This document shows, piece by piece, positions 6,461 to 13,945 of a DNA stretch of 13,957 bases (position 1 is its first letter; every line of letters starts with the position of its first letter). Under the pieces are notes generated by a model that did no database searches, had not been told where the DNA came from, and saw only the letters and a list, made by a program, of their open reading frames with translations. The position numbers and the translations under genes are program-made. The stretch spans positions 1-13,957 of the forward strand of contig JAZKFP010000074.1 in NCBI GenBank assembly GCA_040386355.1, in the 5' to 3' direction. Source of the DNA: JAZKFP01 sp040386355 (GTDB lineage Bacteria > Pseudomonadota > Gammaproteobacteria > Pseudomonadales > UBA6940).

Positions 6461-9244
6461 ATGCCATTATTTAATCCTGTGCGTGAGTCTGCTTTCGTCA
6501 TTGTCGACGGCTCATCCTATTTATTCCGAGCCTACTACGCACTTCCACCCCTCACAACATCCAGCGGACAACCTACTGGTGCAATTCGTGGCGTAGTTAG
6601 CATGTTGCAAAAATTGCGACTTGATGAACGCCCTCAACATATGGTTGTGGTGTTTGATGCACCTGGAAAAAATTTTCGACATGATTTATTTGCTGATTAC
6701 AAAGCAAATCGTGGTGAAACACCGGTCGATTTAAAATCACAAATTAAACCGTTACATCAAGTGGTTGAAGCTTTGGGATTACCGTTACTTTGCATTCCAG
6801 ACGTTGAAGCCGACGACGTTATTGCAACCTTGGCATTACAAGCTGCAGCAGATGGTCAAAAAGTTTTAATTGCGACCAGTGATAAAGATTTAGCACAGCT
6901 TGTTAATGAAAAAATTACCTTGATAGACACGATGAAAAATTCGCGTCTTGACAGTGCGGCTGTTGAAGCAAAATGGGGAGTTCGTCCCGATCAAATGGCG
7001 GATTTTTTATCTCTTGTTGGAGACACTTCAGATAATGTTCCGGGCGTACCAAAGGTTGGTCCAAAAACGGCAGCTACCTGGTTGCAAACATATGGCACAT
7101 TGGATCATTTAATTTCAAAGGCCGACGCAATCAAAGGTAAAGTCGGTGAAAATTTACGTCAATCTTTAGAGCAACTGATTATTACCAGGCAATTAATTCA
7201 TTTTCAAATAATGCAAGATTTGCCGATGTCGTGGTCAGAATTAAAAATTAAAAACCCTGATAAAGCCTCATTAATTCCCTTGTACGAAACGCTTGAATTC
7301 AAGGCGTTATTGCAGCAAATACAACCTATTTTGGATATTCGAGTTCCATTAGAAAATTCTGGCTTAGAAAATTTTAAATTAGAAACTACTACATCAGAAA
7401 TACAAGCTACAGAAATTAATTCAGACTCTAATCGAGAATATGAATGTATTCAAGATGAGAAAACATTGAATCGATGGTTAAAAGCTCTCTCTAGTTCCGA
7501 ATTATTTTCGTTTGATTTAGAAACCAATAGTTTGGATTACACACAAGCCGACATTGTTGGGGTATCTTTCGCGATTGAACCTTTTAAGGCAGCTTATATT
7601 CCATTAGGACATGTTGAAGAAGCAACGCAACTAAATCGTGAACATGTTTTAAATGCATTAAAACCCTTACTGGAAAATCCTAAAATTGGCAAAATTGGCC
7701 AACATCTTAAATTTGATCGGAATGTATTAGCGCAATACGACATTAATTTAACGCCGATTGTGCATGACACTATGATGCAGTCTTATATTTTAAATTCAAC
7801 TTCGCATCGACATGATTTGCAGACGCTTGCGAAAATTGTTTTACAACAAGACACCTTAAGTTTTGAAGATGTGGCTGGCAAAGGCGCTAAGCAAATAACG
7901 TTTGATCAGGTGAGTATTAAACAAGCCGCACAATACGCTGCAGAAGATGCTGATATTGCATTACGTGTTCATCATGCACAGTGGCCTATTTTAAAAAATG
8001 AATCGCGCTTGGCCGATATTTATACAGATTTGGAATTACCATTAATTCCGGTTTTGTCAGATATGGAAAAAACCGGTGCATTAATTGATGTAAATTTATT
8101 AAAAGAATTTACGGTAGAAATTATTGCGCGTTTAGCCGATATTGAAAAACAAGCGTTTGAGCTTGCTGGACAAGAGTTTAATTTATCCTCTCCAAAGCAA
8201 TTGGGAGAAATTTTATATCAAAAATTAGGTATTCCAATTCGTAAAAAAACTCCGACGGGCGCACCATCCACTTCAGAAAGCGTACTGCAAGAATTAGCTT
8301 TAGAATTCGAATTGCCAAGTGTTATTGTGAATCATCGACAATTAACTAAATTAAAAAGCACGTATACTGAGAAGCTTGTCGAAATTTGTCATCCAGAAAC
8401 CCATCGCGTGCACACATCTTATCATCAAGCAATTACAGCGACTGGTCGATTATCTTCTTCTGATCCAAATTTACAAAATATTCCAATTCGAACTGCCGAT
8501 GGTCGTCGTATTCGTCAAGCTTTTATTGCACCGGAAAATTTTGTTTTATTATCTCTTGATTATTCGCAAATTGAATTACGTATCATGGCGCATTTATCCG
8601 ATGATCCCGGATTATTATCTGCGTTTCAAAAAGACCAGGATGTGCATCGCGCAACTGCTGCAGAAATATTTAGCGTAACCACAGAAGAAGTTACTAAGGA
8701 ACAACGTCGCCAAGCAAAAACCGTTAATTTTGGTTTAATTTATGGCATGAGTGCATTTGGTTTAGCACAACAACTTGGTATTCCAAGGCATTTAGCGCAG
8801 GTTTACATTGATACGTATTTTTTACGCTATCCTGGCGTTAAAAAATATATGGAACGTACTCGTGCTGAAGCACATTCACGTGGTTATGTAGAAACGATTT
8901 TAGGCCGACGATTATATTTAGAAGGTTTACAAACAGGCACTACAAAAATAACTCCGGCACAACGTAATGCTTTGGAACGTGCAGCGATTAACGCACCATT
9001 ACAAGGAACTGCCGCTGACATTATTAAAAAATCCATGATTGAAGTCGATGCCTGGTTAAAGACACATCAACCCCAAGCGCGCCTCATTTTACAAGTACAC
9101 GATGAATTAGTTATTGAAGTTCCAGAAAAAGATATAACAGCTGTAAAAAAAGCTGCTACCAAAATTATGCAATCGGTTTATCAATTAAAAGTGCCGCTCA
9201 TTGTGGACAGTGGCTCAGGAAAAAATTGGTCGGAGTCGCATTAA
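6461..9244 (+). CDS. polA: DNA polymerase I with both exonuclease domains
   Basis: Repair and Okazaki-fragment maturation polymerase. From the ATG at 6461 it has 927 residues (E. coli has 928). The flap/5'-3' exonuclease spans about 1-290: VDGSSYLFRAYYALPPL (15-31), DAPGKNFRH (66-74), EADD (116-119), DKDLAQL (141-147) and GDTSDNVPGVPKVG (187-200). The proofreading domain, about 325-515, looks active: FDLETN with Asp352 and Glu354, Asp419 in KFDRN and Asp498 in YAAEDAD. The polymerase domain has RLSSSDPNLQNIP (663-675), motif A LSLDYSQIELR with Asp700, motif B RRQAKTVNFGLIYG with Phe757 at the sugar-discriminating site, and motif C QVHDELV with Asp881. Start choice: GGAAGA precedes 6461 at good spacing and MPLFNP...FVIVDGSSY matches the family N-terminus; the ATG at 6374 would add 29 atypical residues. 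It converges on engB. Confidence 0.98.
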   Translation: MPLFNPVRESAFVIVDGSSYLFRAYYALPPLTTSSGQPTGAIRGVVSMLQKLRLDERPQHMVVVFDAPGKNFRHDLFADYKANRGETPVDLKSQIKPLHQVVEALGLPLLCIPDVEADDVIATLALQAAADGQKVLIATSDKDLAQLVNEKITLIDTMKNSRLDSAAVEAKWGVRPDQMADFLSLVGDTSDNVPGVPKVGPKTAATWLQTYGTLDHLISKADAIKGKVGENLRQSLEQLIITRQLIHFQIMQDLPMSWSELKIKNPDKASLIPLYETLEFKALLQQIQPILDIRVPLENSGLENFKLETTTSEIQATEINSDSNREYECIQDEKTLNRWLKALSSSELFSFDLETNSLDYTQADIVGVSFAIEPFKAAYIPLGHVEEATQLNREHVLNALKPLLENPKIGKIGQHLKFDRNVLAQYDINLTPIVHDTMMQSYILNSTSHRHDLQTLAKIVLQQDTLSFEDVAGKGAKQITFDQVSIKQAAQYAAEDADIALRVHHAQWPILKNESRLADIYTDLELPLIPVLSDMEKTGALIDVNLLKEFTVEIIARLADIEKQAFELAGQEFNLSSPKQLGEILYQKLGIPIRKKTPTGAPSTSESVLQELALEFELPSVIVNHRQLTKLKSTYTEKLVEICHPETHRVHTSYHQAITATGRLSSSDPNLQNIPIRTADGRRIRQAFIAPENFVLLSLDYSQIELRIMAHLSDDPGLLSAFQKDQDVHRATAAEIFSVTTEEVTKEQRRQAKTVNFGLIYGMSAFGLAQQLGIPRHLAQVYIDTYFLRYPGVKKYMERTRAEAHSRGYVETILGRRLYLEGLQTGTTKITPAQRNALERAAINAPLQGTAADIIKKSMIEVDAWLKTHQPQARLILQVHDELVIEVPEKDITAVKKAATKIMQSVYQLKVPLIVDSGSGKNWSESH

Positions 9245-9288
9245 AAGTGTTTGGTGGGAAAATACATGGGAAGATTTTATTCCAGCCC

Positions 9289-9305
9289 TTCAAGCGAGGC
9301 TTGAG
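9289..9305. terminator. Short hairpin between convergent polA and engB
   Basis: TTCAAGC (9289-9295), loop GAG, GCTTGAG (9299-9305), 45 bases after the polA stop and 39 before the engB stop. No T-run follows on either strand, so it is at best a weak bidirectional terminator. The rest of 9245-9343 shows nothing else. Confidence 0.35.
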
Positions 9306-9343
9306 ATAAATAGAAGCGACGCTTTAATTAAATGATCTTTAAT

Positions 9344-9988
9344 TTATTCTTCACCGTCGTAAATCCAATTGGAGATTTGTTTAAAACATTCATCAATTCC
9401 AATTAGCTTTAAAGAAGAAAAGCGTTGCGTAGTTACATTCGGTAGATAAGGACGTAATGCTTTACGCACATTTTGTTCAACTTGAAGCCCTTCACCACGC
9501 GAAATTTTATCGGCTTTTGCTAATAAAATGTGCACTGGAAAATCAAATTGCATCAACCATTCAGCCATAACGTAATCTAATTTTGTCATAGGATGACGAA
9601 TATCAATTAACCACAAACTACCGCGCAACGATTGTCGCTTCTTAAAATACTCTGCAAGTGTTTGTGCCCATTGTGCTTCAGCGTGTTTAGTCGCTTGTGA
9701 ATATCCGTAACCCGGTAAATCAACAAAACGTAATTCACCTGAAGTTTGAAAAAAATTAAGTGCTTGGGTACGACCTGGAGTTTTACTTTTGCGGGCAAGC
9801 TGCGTTTGTTGTGTTAAACAATTAATTGCGGTGGACTTACCCACATTCGATCGGCCAATGAATGTAATTTCTGCACCTTCATCGGGTGGACAGTGAATGT
9901 ATTTTACAGCCGTAGTTAAAAATGCAGCACTATGAAGTAATCGGCCAATCTGAGTAAGAAAGCTTTGTTGCGGTGGGATATCTGCCAT
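9344..9988 (-). CDS. engB: Ribosome-biogenesis GTPase EngB (YihA/YsxC)
   Basis: Small essential GTPase acting in late assembly of the large ribosomal subunit. The 214-residue length is normal. G motifs: G1 GRSNVGKS (45-52), the switch segment KTPGRTQ (69-75), G3 DLPGYGY (90-96), G4 AKADK (157-161, where TKADK is usual) and G5 SSLKLIGI near the C-terminus. A short N-terminal helix precedes the GTPase fold, as in the family. polA-engB-cytochrome c neighbourhoods are widespread in gammaproteobacteria. Here engB converges with polA and diverges from the c5-type gene. The upstream region holds repeat copy 2, whose left end gives TATATT (10113-10108, minus strand) facing engB. A second -10-like TATACT, also on the minus strand, lies nearer the gene around 10060-10070. 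No clear Shine-Dalgarno sequence was seen. Confidence 0.97.
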   Translation of the reverse strand: MADIPPQQSFLTQIGRLLHSAAFLTTAVKYIHCPPDEGAEITFIGRSNVGKSTAINCLTQQTQLARKSKTPGRTQALNFFQTSGELRFVDLPGYGYSQATKHAEAQWAQTLAEYFKKRQSLRGSLWLIDIRHPMTKLDYVMAEWLMQFDFPVHILLAKADKISRGEGLQVEQNVRKALRPYLPNVTTQRFSSLKLIGIDECFKQISNWIYDGEE

Positions 9989-10110
9989 TTAAAATCACAA
10001 CTCGGTAGTCAAAGAAGGCTGTATTAATTAAGAACTTATGTTAGGGGAATGAATCTACCTTAGTATACCTGTTGCTTATTAAGACCTACAATTTACCTGC
10101 CATGAGAAAT

Positions 10111-10281
10111 ATACCCGTAACGAATGAGTTTTAGGTTAAATACAATGGTAAAGCATGAAGATTTTTTTTCGATTGCAAGGCGCTTTGACGCTGCGTAGCC
10201 AAAGCTTTACGCAAGGAAAAGCAACATAGCAAGTAAAAAAAAGATCATGCTGAACGACTAAAACTCATTCGTTATGGGTAT
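10111..10281 (-). repeat. 171-bp palindromic intergenic repeat, copy 2, inverted
   Basis: Reverse-complementing this stretch aligns it with copies 1 and 3 over the whole length, roughly 80-90% identical by eye. The ends are ATACCCGTAACGAATGAG and, read inward from the right, ATACCCATAACGAATGAG. Shared interior blocks are the GCATGATCTTTTTTT segment, CTTTTCCTTGCG, AAGCTTT and CTACGCAGCGTCAAAGCGCC. It occupies over half of the 332-bp region between divergent engB and the c5-type gene. The bases between engB and the element (9989-10110) hold only possible promoter hexamers. Confidence 0.85.
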
Positions 10282-10320
10282 GTATTAAAATTTTTTTGTG
10301 TTTGAACCAGGAGCATGTTT

Positions 10321-10662
10321 ATGAAAACGTTACTCTCCACTTCGTTTAAAAAAGTAATTCATTTCTCATTTGCTTCGATCATTTTATTGGGATGTTCAGC
10401 AGTTATTCAAGCGGAAGAAAAAACTGCACCTCCTGCTAAATACGCAGCAAGCTGCGCAGCTTGTCATTCGAATGATGCAGTTGGAGCTCCCAAAACTGGA
10501 GATGCCGCTGCTTGGGCACCACGATTGAAAAAAGGCAATGACGCTTTACTTACTAGCGTTAAAAATGGTTTAGGTGTTATGCCTGCAGGTGGAATGTGCG
10601 CTGATTGCACCGATGCTGAATATCTTGAGTTGATTAAATTTATGTCAACTCCGGCTGAATAA
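10321..10662 (+). CDS. Cytochrome c5-type monoheme protein, exported
   Basis: Periplasmic or membrane-attached electron carrier of the respiratory chain. From the ATG at 10321 it has 113 residues. A signal peptide covers about 1-31: basic MKTLLSTSFKK, a hydrophobic core, then cleavage likely after VIQA. Within the core, LLGC (22-25) resembles a lipobox, so a lipoprotein is an alternative. The heme c motif is CAACH (45-49), the probable axial Met is Met87 in GVMPAGG, and the c5-typical Cys93/Cys96 pair lies in MCADC. Start choice: AGGAG at 10309-10313 is 1 nt from the ATG at 10315 but 7 nt from the in-frame ATG at 10321, so the latter is preferred. Cytochrome c4 follows on the same strand, but 385 bp with another repeat lie between, so co-transcription is doubtful. 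Confidence 0.9.
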   Translation: MKTLLSTSFKKVIHFSFASIILLGCSAVIQAEEKTAPPAKYAASCAACHSNDAVGAPKTGDAAAWAPRLKKGNDALLTSVKNGLGVMPAGGMCADCTDAEYLELIKFMSTPAE

Positions 10663-10677
10663 AGAATGTAGATTAAC

Positions 10678-10712
10678 TTAAGCTAAAGTTTGTTCATAAT
10701 TATTTAGCTTAG
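10678..10712 (+). terminator. Stem-loop after the c5-type gene, possible terminator
   Basis: TTAAGCTAAA (10678-10687) pairs with TTTAGCTTAG (10703-10712) across a 15-nt loop, beginning 16 bases after the stop codon. The stem is AT-rich and no T-run follows, so it may be a 3'-end stabilising hairpin instead. Confidence 0.4.
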
Positions 10713-10742
10713 GTAATATCTAATTCTGATTGGTTGTGGCAT

Positions 10743-10781
10743 CGCACAATTTGATTGCAAATAATGTCTTTTAGTTGTGCG
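10743..10781. repeat. Inverted repeat in the c5-c4 intergenic region
   Basis: CGCACAA (10743-10749) and TTGTGCG (10775-10781) are perfect complements, and AT/GATG bases outside extend the pairing if a short bulge is allowed. It lies between the hairpin after the c5-type gene and repeat copy 3. Its function is unknown; it could be a binding site or part of a small RNA. No small coding frame stands out in 10663-10830. Confidence 0.35.
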
Positions 10782-10830
10782 AGAGCGATGAATTCAGACA
10801 TCAATATGGAAAATCATTTGAGGCAGGTAC

Positions 10831-11002
10831 ATACCCATAACAATAGAGTTTTAGGTGTTCATTATGATCTTTTTTTTCATTTGCCGTGTTGCTTTACCTT
10901 GCGTAAAGCTTTGGCTACGCAGCATTAAAGTGCCTTGCAATTAAAAAAAAATCTTCATGCTTCACCATTCCATTTAACCTAAAACTCAATGGTTATGGGT
11001 AT
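10831..11002 (+). repeat. 172-bp palindromic intergenic repeat, copy 3
   Basis: Same orientation as copy 1. The ends are ATACCCATAACAATAGAG and, inward from the right, ATACCCATAACCATTGAG. The interior carries the same T-tract/A-tract pair and a central GCGTA (10901-10905) to TACGC (10916-10920) stem around AAGCTTTGGC. It ends 45 bases before the cytochrome c4 start codon. Differences from the other copies are scattered substitutions with about one indel, so the copies are diverged, not recent duplicates. No flanking duplication is obvious. Confidence 0.85.
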
Positions 11003-11005
11003 AAT
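11000..11005 (+). promoter_or_regulatory. Candidate -10 box for cytochrome c4, half inside repeat copy 3
   Basis: A perfect TATAAT made by the last three bases of the repeat plus three flanking bases, 42 bases before the cytochrome c4 ATG. The expected -35 region lies inside the element (around 10976-10983) and does not resemble TTGACA. The call rests on the -10 match and its placement. Confidence 0.45.
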
Positions 11006-11047
11006 CTGCGATCTTGAAAACTTAACTCGATCAATAGGCCGATTTTC

Positions 11048-11773
11048 ATGAAACATTTGTCTGTTTTATTTGCTTCTTTTGTTGTGTGCTGTGTGGGTTC
11101 TACGGCATTTGCCGAAAAATCTGCCCATTCTGCAGAGCAAAGCCTAGAATTCAAACGTACTGCAGGTTATGTTGAGCCATTGAGTTCAGCAGATGCGAAA
11201 CGTGGCGAATCTAAAGCTGCTACATGCGCAGCATGTCATGGTACAGAGGGTAAAAGTGTTGTTCCGTCTTTTCCTAAACTTGCCGGACAAGGTCCTAAGT
11301 ATATTTATAAACAGCTGCAAAATATGAAGTCTATTGATGGAGAAGAACCCTTACGTCCTGTTCCACAAATGGCCGGTATTCTTCCAACCTTATCTGATCA
11401 AGATATGGCAGATTTAGCATTATATTTCTCCCAACAAAAAACCACATTGGAAGGTGTAGATCCAGAATGGGTCGAGCGTGGTAAATCCTTATACTTGTCG
11501 GGTGATGCTAAAACTGGTGTACCAGCATGCGTGTCATGTCATGGACCCGAAGGGCGTGGAGTAGATTCTGCAGGTTATCCGGCGTTAAGTGGTCAACATG
11601 TGGCATATATTGAAGCGGAATTACGAGCTTTTCGTGCAGCAGGCCGTGGAGATATTGATGCACCTGATTATCGCATCAACGATGGCGAATCTATGATGAT
11701 GCGTCAATCTGCGAAAAATTTATCAGACCAAGATATTCGTGCGTTAGCGAATTATATTTCCGGTCTATATTAA
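11048..11773 (+). CDS. Cytochrome c4, diheme periplasmic electron carrier
   Basis: Two-domain c-type cytochrome that carries electrons toward terminal oxidases, typically cbb3 or other heme-copper enzymes, at the outer face of the inner membrane. It has 241 residues with a signal peptide of about 22 (basic MKH, hydrophobic core, cleavage after AFA). Domain 1 has CAACH (60-64) with probable axial Met108 in PQMAGI; domain 2 has CVSCH (161-165) with axial Met in the ESMMMR cluster (215-219). The repeated patterns GPKYIYKQL (82-90) and QHVAYIEAEL (183-192), and LSDQDMADLALYFS (115-128) and LSDQDIRALANYIS (225-238), show the internal duplication of the c4 family. The Shine-Dalgarno sequence is weak. 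engB-c5-c4 proximity is as in Pseudomonas; the dsbA found there between c4 and the EEP gene is absent here. Confidence 0.96.
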   Translation: MKHLSVLFASFVVCCVGSTAFAEKSAHSAEQSLEFKRTAGYVEPLSSADAKRGESKAATCAACHGTEGKSVVPSFPKLAGQGPKYIYKQLQNMKSIDGEEPLRPVPQMAGILPTLSDQDMADLALYFSQQKTTLEGVDPEWVERGKSLYLSGDAKTGVPACVSCHGPEGRGVDSAGYPALSGQHVAYIEAELRAFRAAGRGDIDAPDYRINDGESMMMRQSAKNLSDQDIRALANYISGLY

Positions 11774-11918
11774 GTCTTAAATCAAACGCTTATGAGTTTT
11801 TCCGGGTGTTGCTTACTCATTCGCCTACTTACCTACTTTTGAGTATGCGCAATCGCCTACGTGAAAACCAATCTGCATTTGATTATTATAATGAGGATTT
11901 AATCTTCCAGAGTGGGCA

Positions 11919-12806
11919 ATGGCATTAACCATTTCATCATCTTGTTTAATTTCGTTGCCTACTTCTGTTAGCAGATTTCTACCTAACGTGTTATTTCAAA
12001 CACGGTCTACTAAAAAAAAACTCCCTAAGGTAGTTATTCCCACGCAATATACCGCAACTCACATTAATAAAGCCCATTTAAAACTTTTGTCCTTTAATAT
12101 TCAAGCTGGATTAAATACTCAAACTTTTCATGAATACGCCATTAGTGGTGTACGTCAATTTTTGCCAAAAGCTCCGCAATGGGGACATTTGGATGCAATT
12201 GCTGCAGTAATTCAAAATTACGATGTTGTTGGCTTGCAAGAAGTGGATGGCGGCAGTGTTCGCAGTGGTTATTTAAATCAGGTACATTATTTAGCAGGCC
12301 GAGCCAAATTTAATTATTGGCATCAACAACTAAATCGAAATTGGGGACGCTTTGGACAACACTCGAATGGGATGTTAAGTCAATGGATCCCGCATGCCGT
12401 TGAAGAACATCGATTACCAGGCTTATCCGGACGCGGTGCTTTAATTGCTCGTTTTAACTGTCATGCGGGTGAGCTCATTATCATAATTGTGCATTTAGCA
12501 TTGGCCACCGATGCACAACGCAAACAAATTGATTATCTAGCTGGAATTATTCGTGAACATTCTCATGTTATTTTAATGGGTGATATGAATAATGATTCGC
12601 AGAAAATTTTGGATTTTTTTAAACAACATCATATTTATTTGGATACGGCTAAAGATAAACTTATGTCATATCCTAGCTGGTCGCCACAAAAATCCTTGGA
12701 CCATATTTTTATTAGTCCGACTCTAAAGATTGTAAAGGCTGAAGTGATTGATTGTCGATTATCCGATCATTGCCCAGTAGCGTTAGAAATTCACTTACCG
12801 AAGTGA
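11919..12806 (+). CDS. Endonuclease/exonuclease/phosphatase (EEP) superfamily protein
   Basis: Predicted Mg-dependent phosphodiesterase of the fold shared by DNase I, ExoIII and inositol-phosphate phosphatases; the substrate is unknown. The 295 residues contain LLSFNIQAG (56-64), LQEVDGGS (105-112) with the metal-binding Glu, the VHL segment (195-197), GDMNN (220-224) and C-terminal LSDHCPVALEI (281-291), where the SDH triad supplies the catalytic His; SLDHIF near 259-264 is another family block. The first 50 residues are outside the domain, with a weakly hydrophobic stretch and a basic TKKK cluster; a signal peptide is not convincing. AGAGTGGGC precedes the ATG. An EEP gene at this place beyond cytochrome c4 is also found in Pseudomonas. 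The 145 bp upstream hold a TACTCA/TGAGTA inverted repeat and two copies of TCGCCTAC. Confidence 0.88.
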   Translation: MALTISSSCLISLPTSVSRFLPNVLFQTRSTKKKLPKVVIPTQYTATHINKAHLKLLSFNIQAGLNTQTFHEYAISGVRQFLPKAPQWGHLDAIAAVIQNYDVVGLQEVDGGSVRSGYLNQVHYLAGRAKFNYWHQQLNRNWGRFGQHSNGMLSQWIPHAVEEHRLPGLSGRGALIARFNCHAGELIIIIVHLALATDAQRKQIDYLAGIIREHSHVILMGDMNNDSQKILDFFKQHHIYLDTAKDKLMSYPSWSPQKSLDHIFISPTLKIVKAEVIDCRLSDHCPVALEIHLPK

Positions 12807-12807
12807 A

Positions 12808-12822
12808 GAATTTTAAAAATTC
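12808..12822. terminator. AT-only palindrome between convergent gene ends
   Basis: GAATTTTAAAAATTC overlaps the 3' end of the minus-strand gene and starts 1 base after the EEP stop. The genes are only 6 bp apart, so any shared termination signal must lie here or inside a gene. The stem lacks GC pairs, so the terminator role is weak. Confidence 0.2.
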
Positions 12823-13166
12823 AACAATGCGGAACGCCAAGCATTTTCATTCAAAAAAAACCAAGTCACTACTGCTGAAACACCGATAGAAAGTAAAAAG
12901 ATAAAGCGACCATACACTTTACTTTTTACAGCGCGCTGTTGCGAAATATTCTTTTGAAAACTATTTAAAAAATAGTTATGCGTTGCAGAGGTTGGTTGAG
13001 TATTAAAATCAAGCTGTGCTTCCAAACATCGTAATAATAATTGTCGTTGAATACGATATTTTTTAATTTCAAGCTCATCGGCTTCAACTAAATCGGTTAG
13101 TTGTTTGAGTTTATTTTGGAAAACTTCAAGTTCGATTGGATTAATTTCTGAAGTTTTTAAGTTCAC
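12813..13166 (-). CDS. Small coiled-coil protein with one C-terminal membrane segment, unrecognised
   Basis: A 117-residue protein I do not recognise. Residues about 11-55 are charged and leucine-rich with heptad-like spacing (ELEVFQNKLKQLTDLVEADE and on), suggesting a coiled coil. A polar Gln/Asn/Ser-rich stretch follows (55-80), then a basic KSKVYGR and a hydrophobic segment at about 87-105 (FIFLLSIGVSAVVTWFFL). That is a tail-anchored layout with the coiled coil probably cytoplasmic. Its GTG start overlaps the TGA of the upstream PP2C gene (GTGA), so translation is very likely coupled and the two proteins probably act together. No catalytic motif was seen. Confidence 0.75.
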   Translation of the reverse strand: MNLKTSEINPIELEVFQNKLKQLTDLVEADELEIKKYRIQRQLLLRCLEAQLDFNTQPTSATHNYFLNSFQKNISQQRAVKSKVYGRFIFLLSIGVSAVVTWFFLNENAWRSALLNF

Positions 13167-13945
13167 TGCGATATACGCTCTTTTCGCTCAATAACAATTA
13201 ATGAAAAATTATCGGATACCCGACCTTTTAAATGTTCTGCACAAATATCATCGATAAATAATTCCGGTTGCATCTGCTTTAATTCATCGATTACTTGATG
13301 CAGAGCGGTGTCACGATAAAAACCATCTGAACATAAAACTATTCGATCCGCAGGTTGAATAGGAAATAATTCAATGCTTAATAGCAACGGTGAGGTTACG
13401 CCAACCGCTTTAGTTAGCACATGTCTTTTGGGATGTTGCTCTGCTTGATTTGCGCTCATACGTTTTGCATCAATCAATGCATTAACATAGCTATGATCAC
13501 GTGACACCAGTTGTAAATCTTTAGTAGATGCATGATAACAACGCGAATCACCCACCCATAAACATGCGCCATAATGTTCAGCAAGTACAACTGCAACAAC
13601 CGTTGATCCAATAATTCTGTCTTCACCCATGCGTAGTGCATAGCGTTGAATTTCACGATGGGCCTCTAATATGCAATTTTCGACGTGCTCAACGCGGTCA
13701 GACCAGCGTGATTTAGGAGATAGATCTTGCAAACGTTCCATTAAAATAGAACTAGCTTCGTCGCCTGCTTCATGCCCCCCCATACCATCTGCGACTGCCC
13801 AAACTCCAAGCTCAGCCTGCAATAATATTGCATCTTCGTTTAATGTTCGCACACGTCCAGGATGAGAAATACCAGCTGAACGCCACAGACTATTGTGACT
13901 AAAGCTTAGGAAAGATGAAAATTGTGAGGTTGGGAGTCCATCCAT
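13163..13945 (-). CDS. PP2C-family Ser/Thr protein phosphatase (PppA/Stp1 type)
   Basis: Soluble metal-dependent phosphatase that removes phosphate from Ser/Thr residues, normally opposing a eukaryotic-like kinase. The PP2C motifs are in order: RTLNEDA (33-39), VADGMGGHEAGD (51-62) with metal-binding Asp53, GSTVVAVV (113-120), LWVGDSRCY (129-137), SRDHS (148-152), LTKAVGV (177-183), LCSDGF with Asp207, and DNFSLIVI (245-252). Full domain length, no membrane segment. The frame stays open upstream to the window edge, and the ATG at 13945 has no good Shine-Dalgarno sequence, so the true start may lie beyond the window; homology starts near residue 20. PppA phosphatases often sit in type VI secretion or kinase clusters, but no such gene is visible here. 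Its stop overlaps the GTG start of the small membrane protein. Confidence 0.93.
   Translation of the reverse strand: MDGLPTSQFSSFLSFSHNSLWRSAGISHPGRVRTLNEDAILLQAELGVWAVADGMGGHEAGDEASSILMERLQDLSPKSRWSDRVEHVENCILEAHREIQRYALRMGEDRIIGSTVVAVVLAEHYGACLWVGDSRCYHASTKDLQLVSRDHSYVNALIDAKRMSANQAEQHPKRHVLTKAVGVTSPLLLSIELFPIQPADRIVLCSDGFYRDTALHQVIDELKQMQPELFIDDICAEHLKGRVSDNFSLIVIERKERISQ

Noticed and set aside
6234..6467. 77-residue minus-strand reading frame between dprA and polA
   Set aside because: Overlaps the start of dprA in another frame and covers the polA start; composition does not look coding.
8376..8678. 100-residue plus-strand reading frame inside polA
   Set aside because: Out of frame within the polymerase domain whose motifs are intact.
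4809..11002. The three repeats as a CRISPR array or transposase-bearing IS
   Set aside because: The copies are kilobases apart, in both orientations, palindromic, without regular spacers, and none contains a transposase frame.
11781..11812. Possible fourth, degraded end of the 172-bp repeat (ATGAGTTTTTCCGGGTGTT)
   Set aside because: It resembles the terminal ATGAGTTTTAGGTGTT only with several changes and a gap, and nothing downstream matches the interior; chance similarity is as likely.
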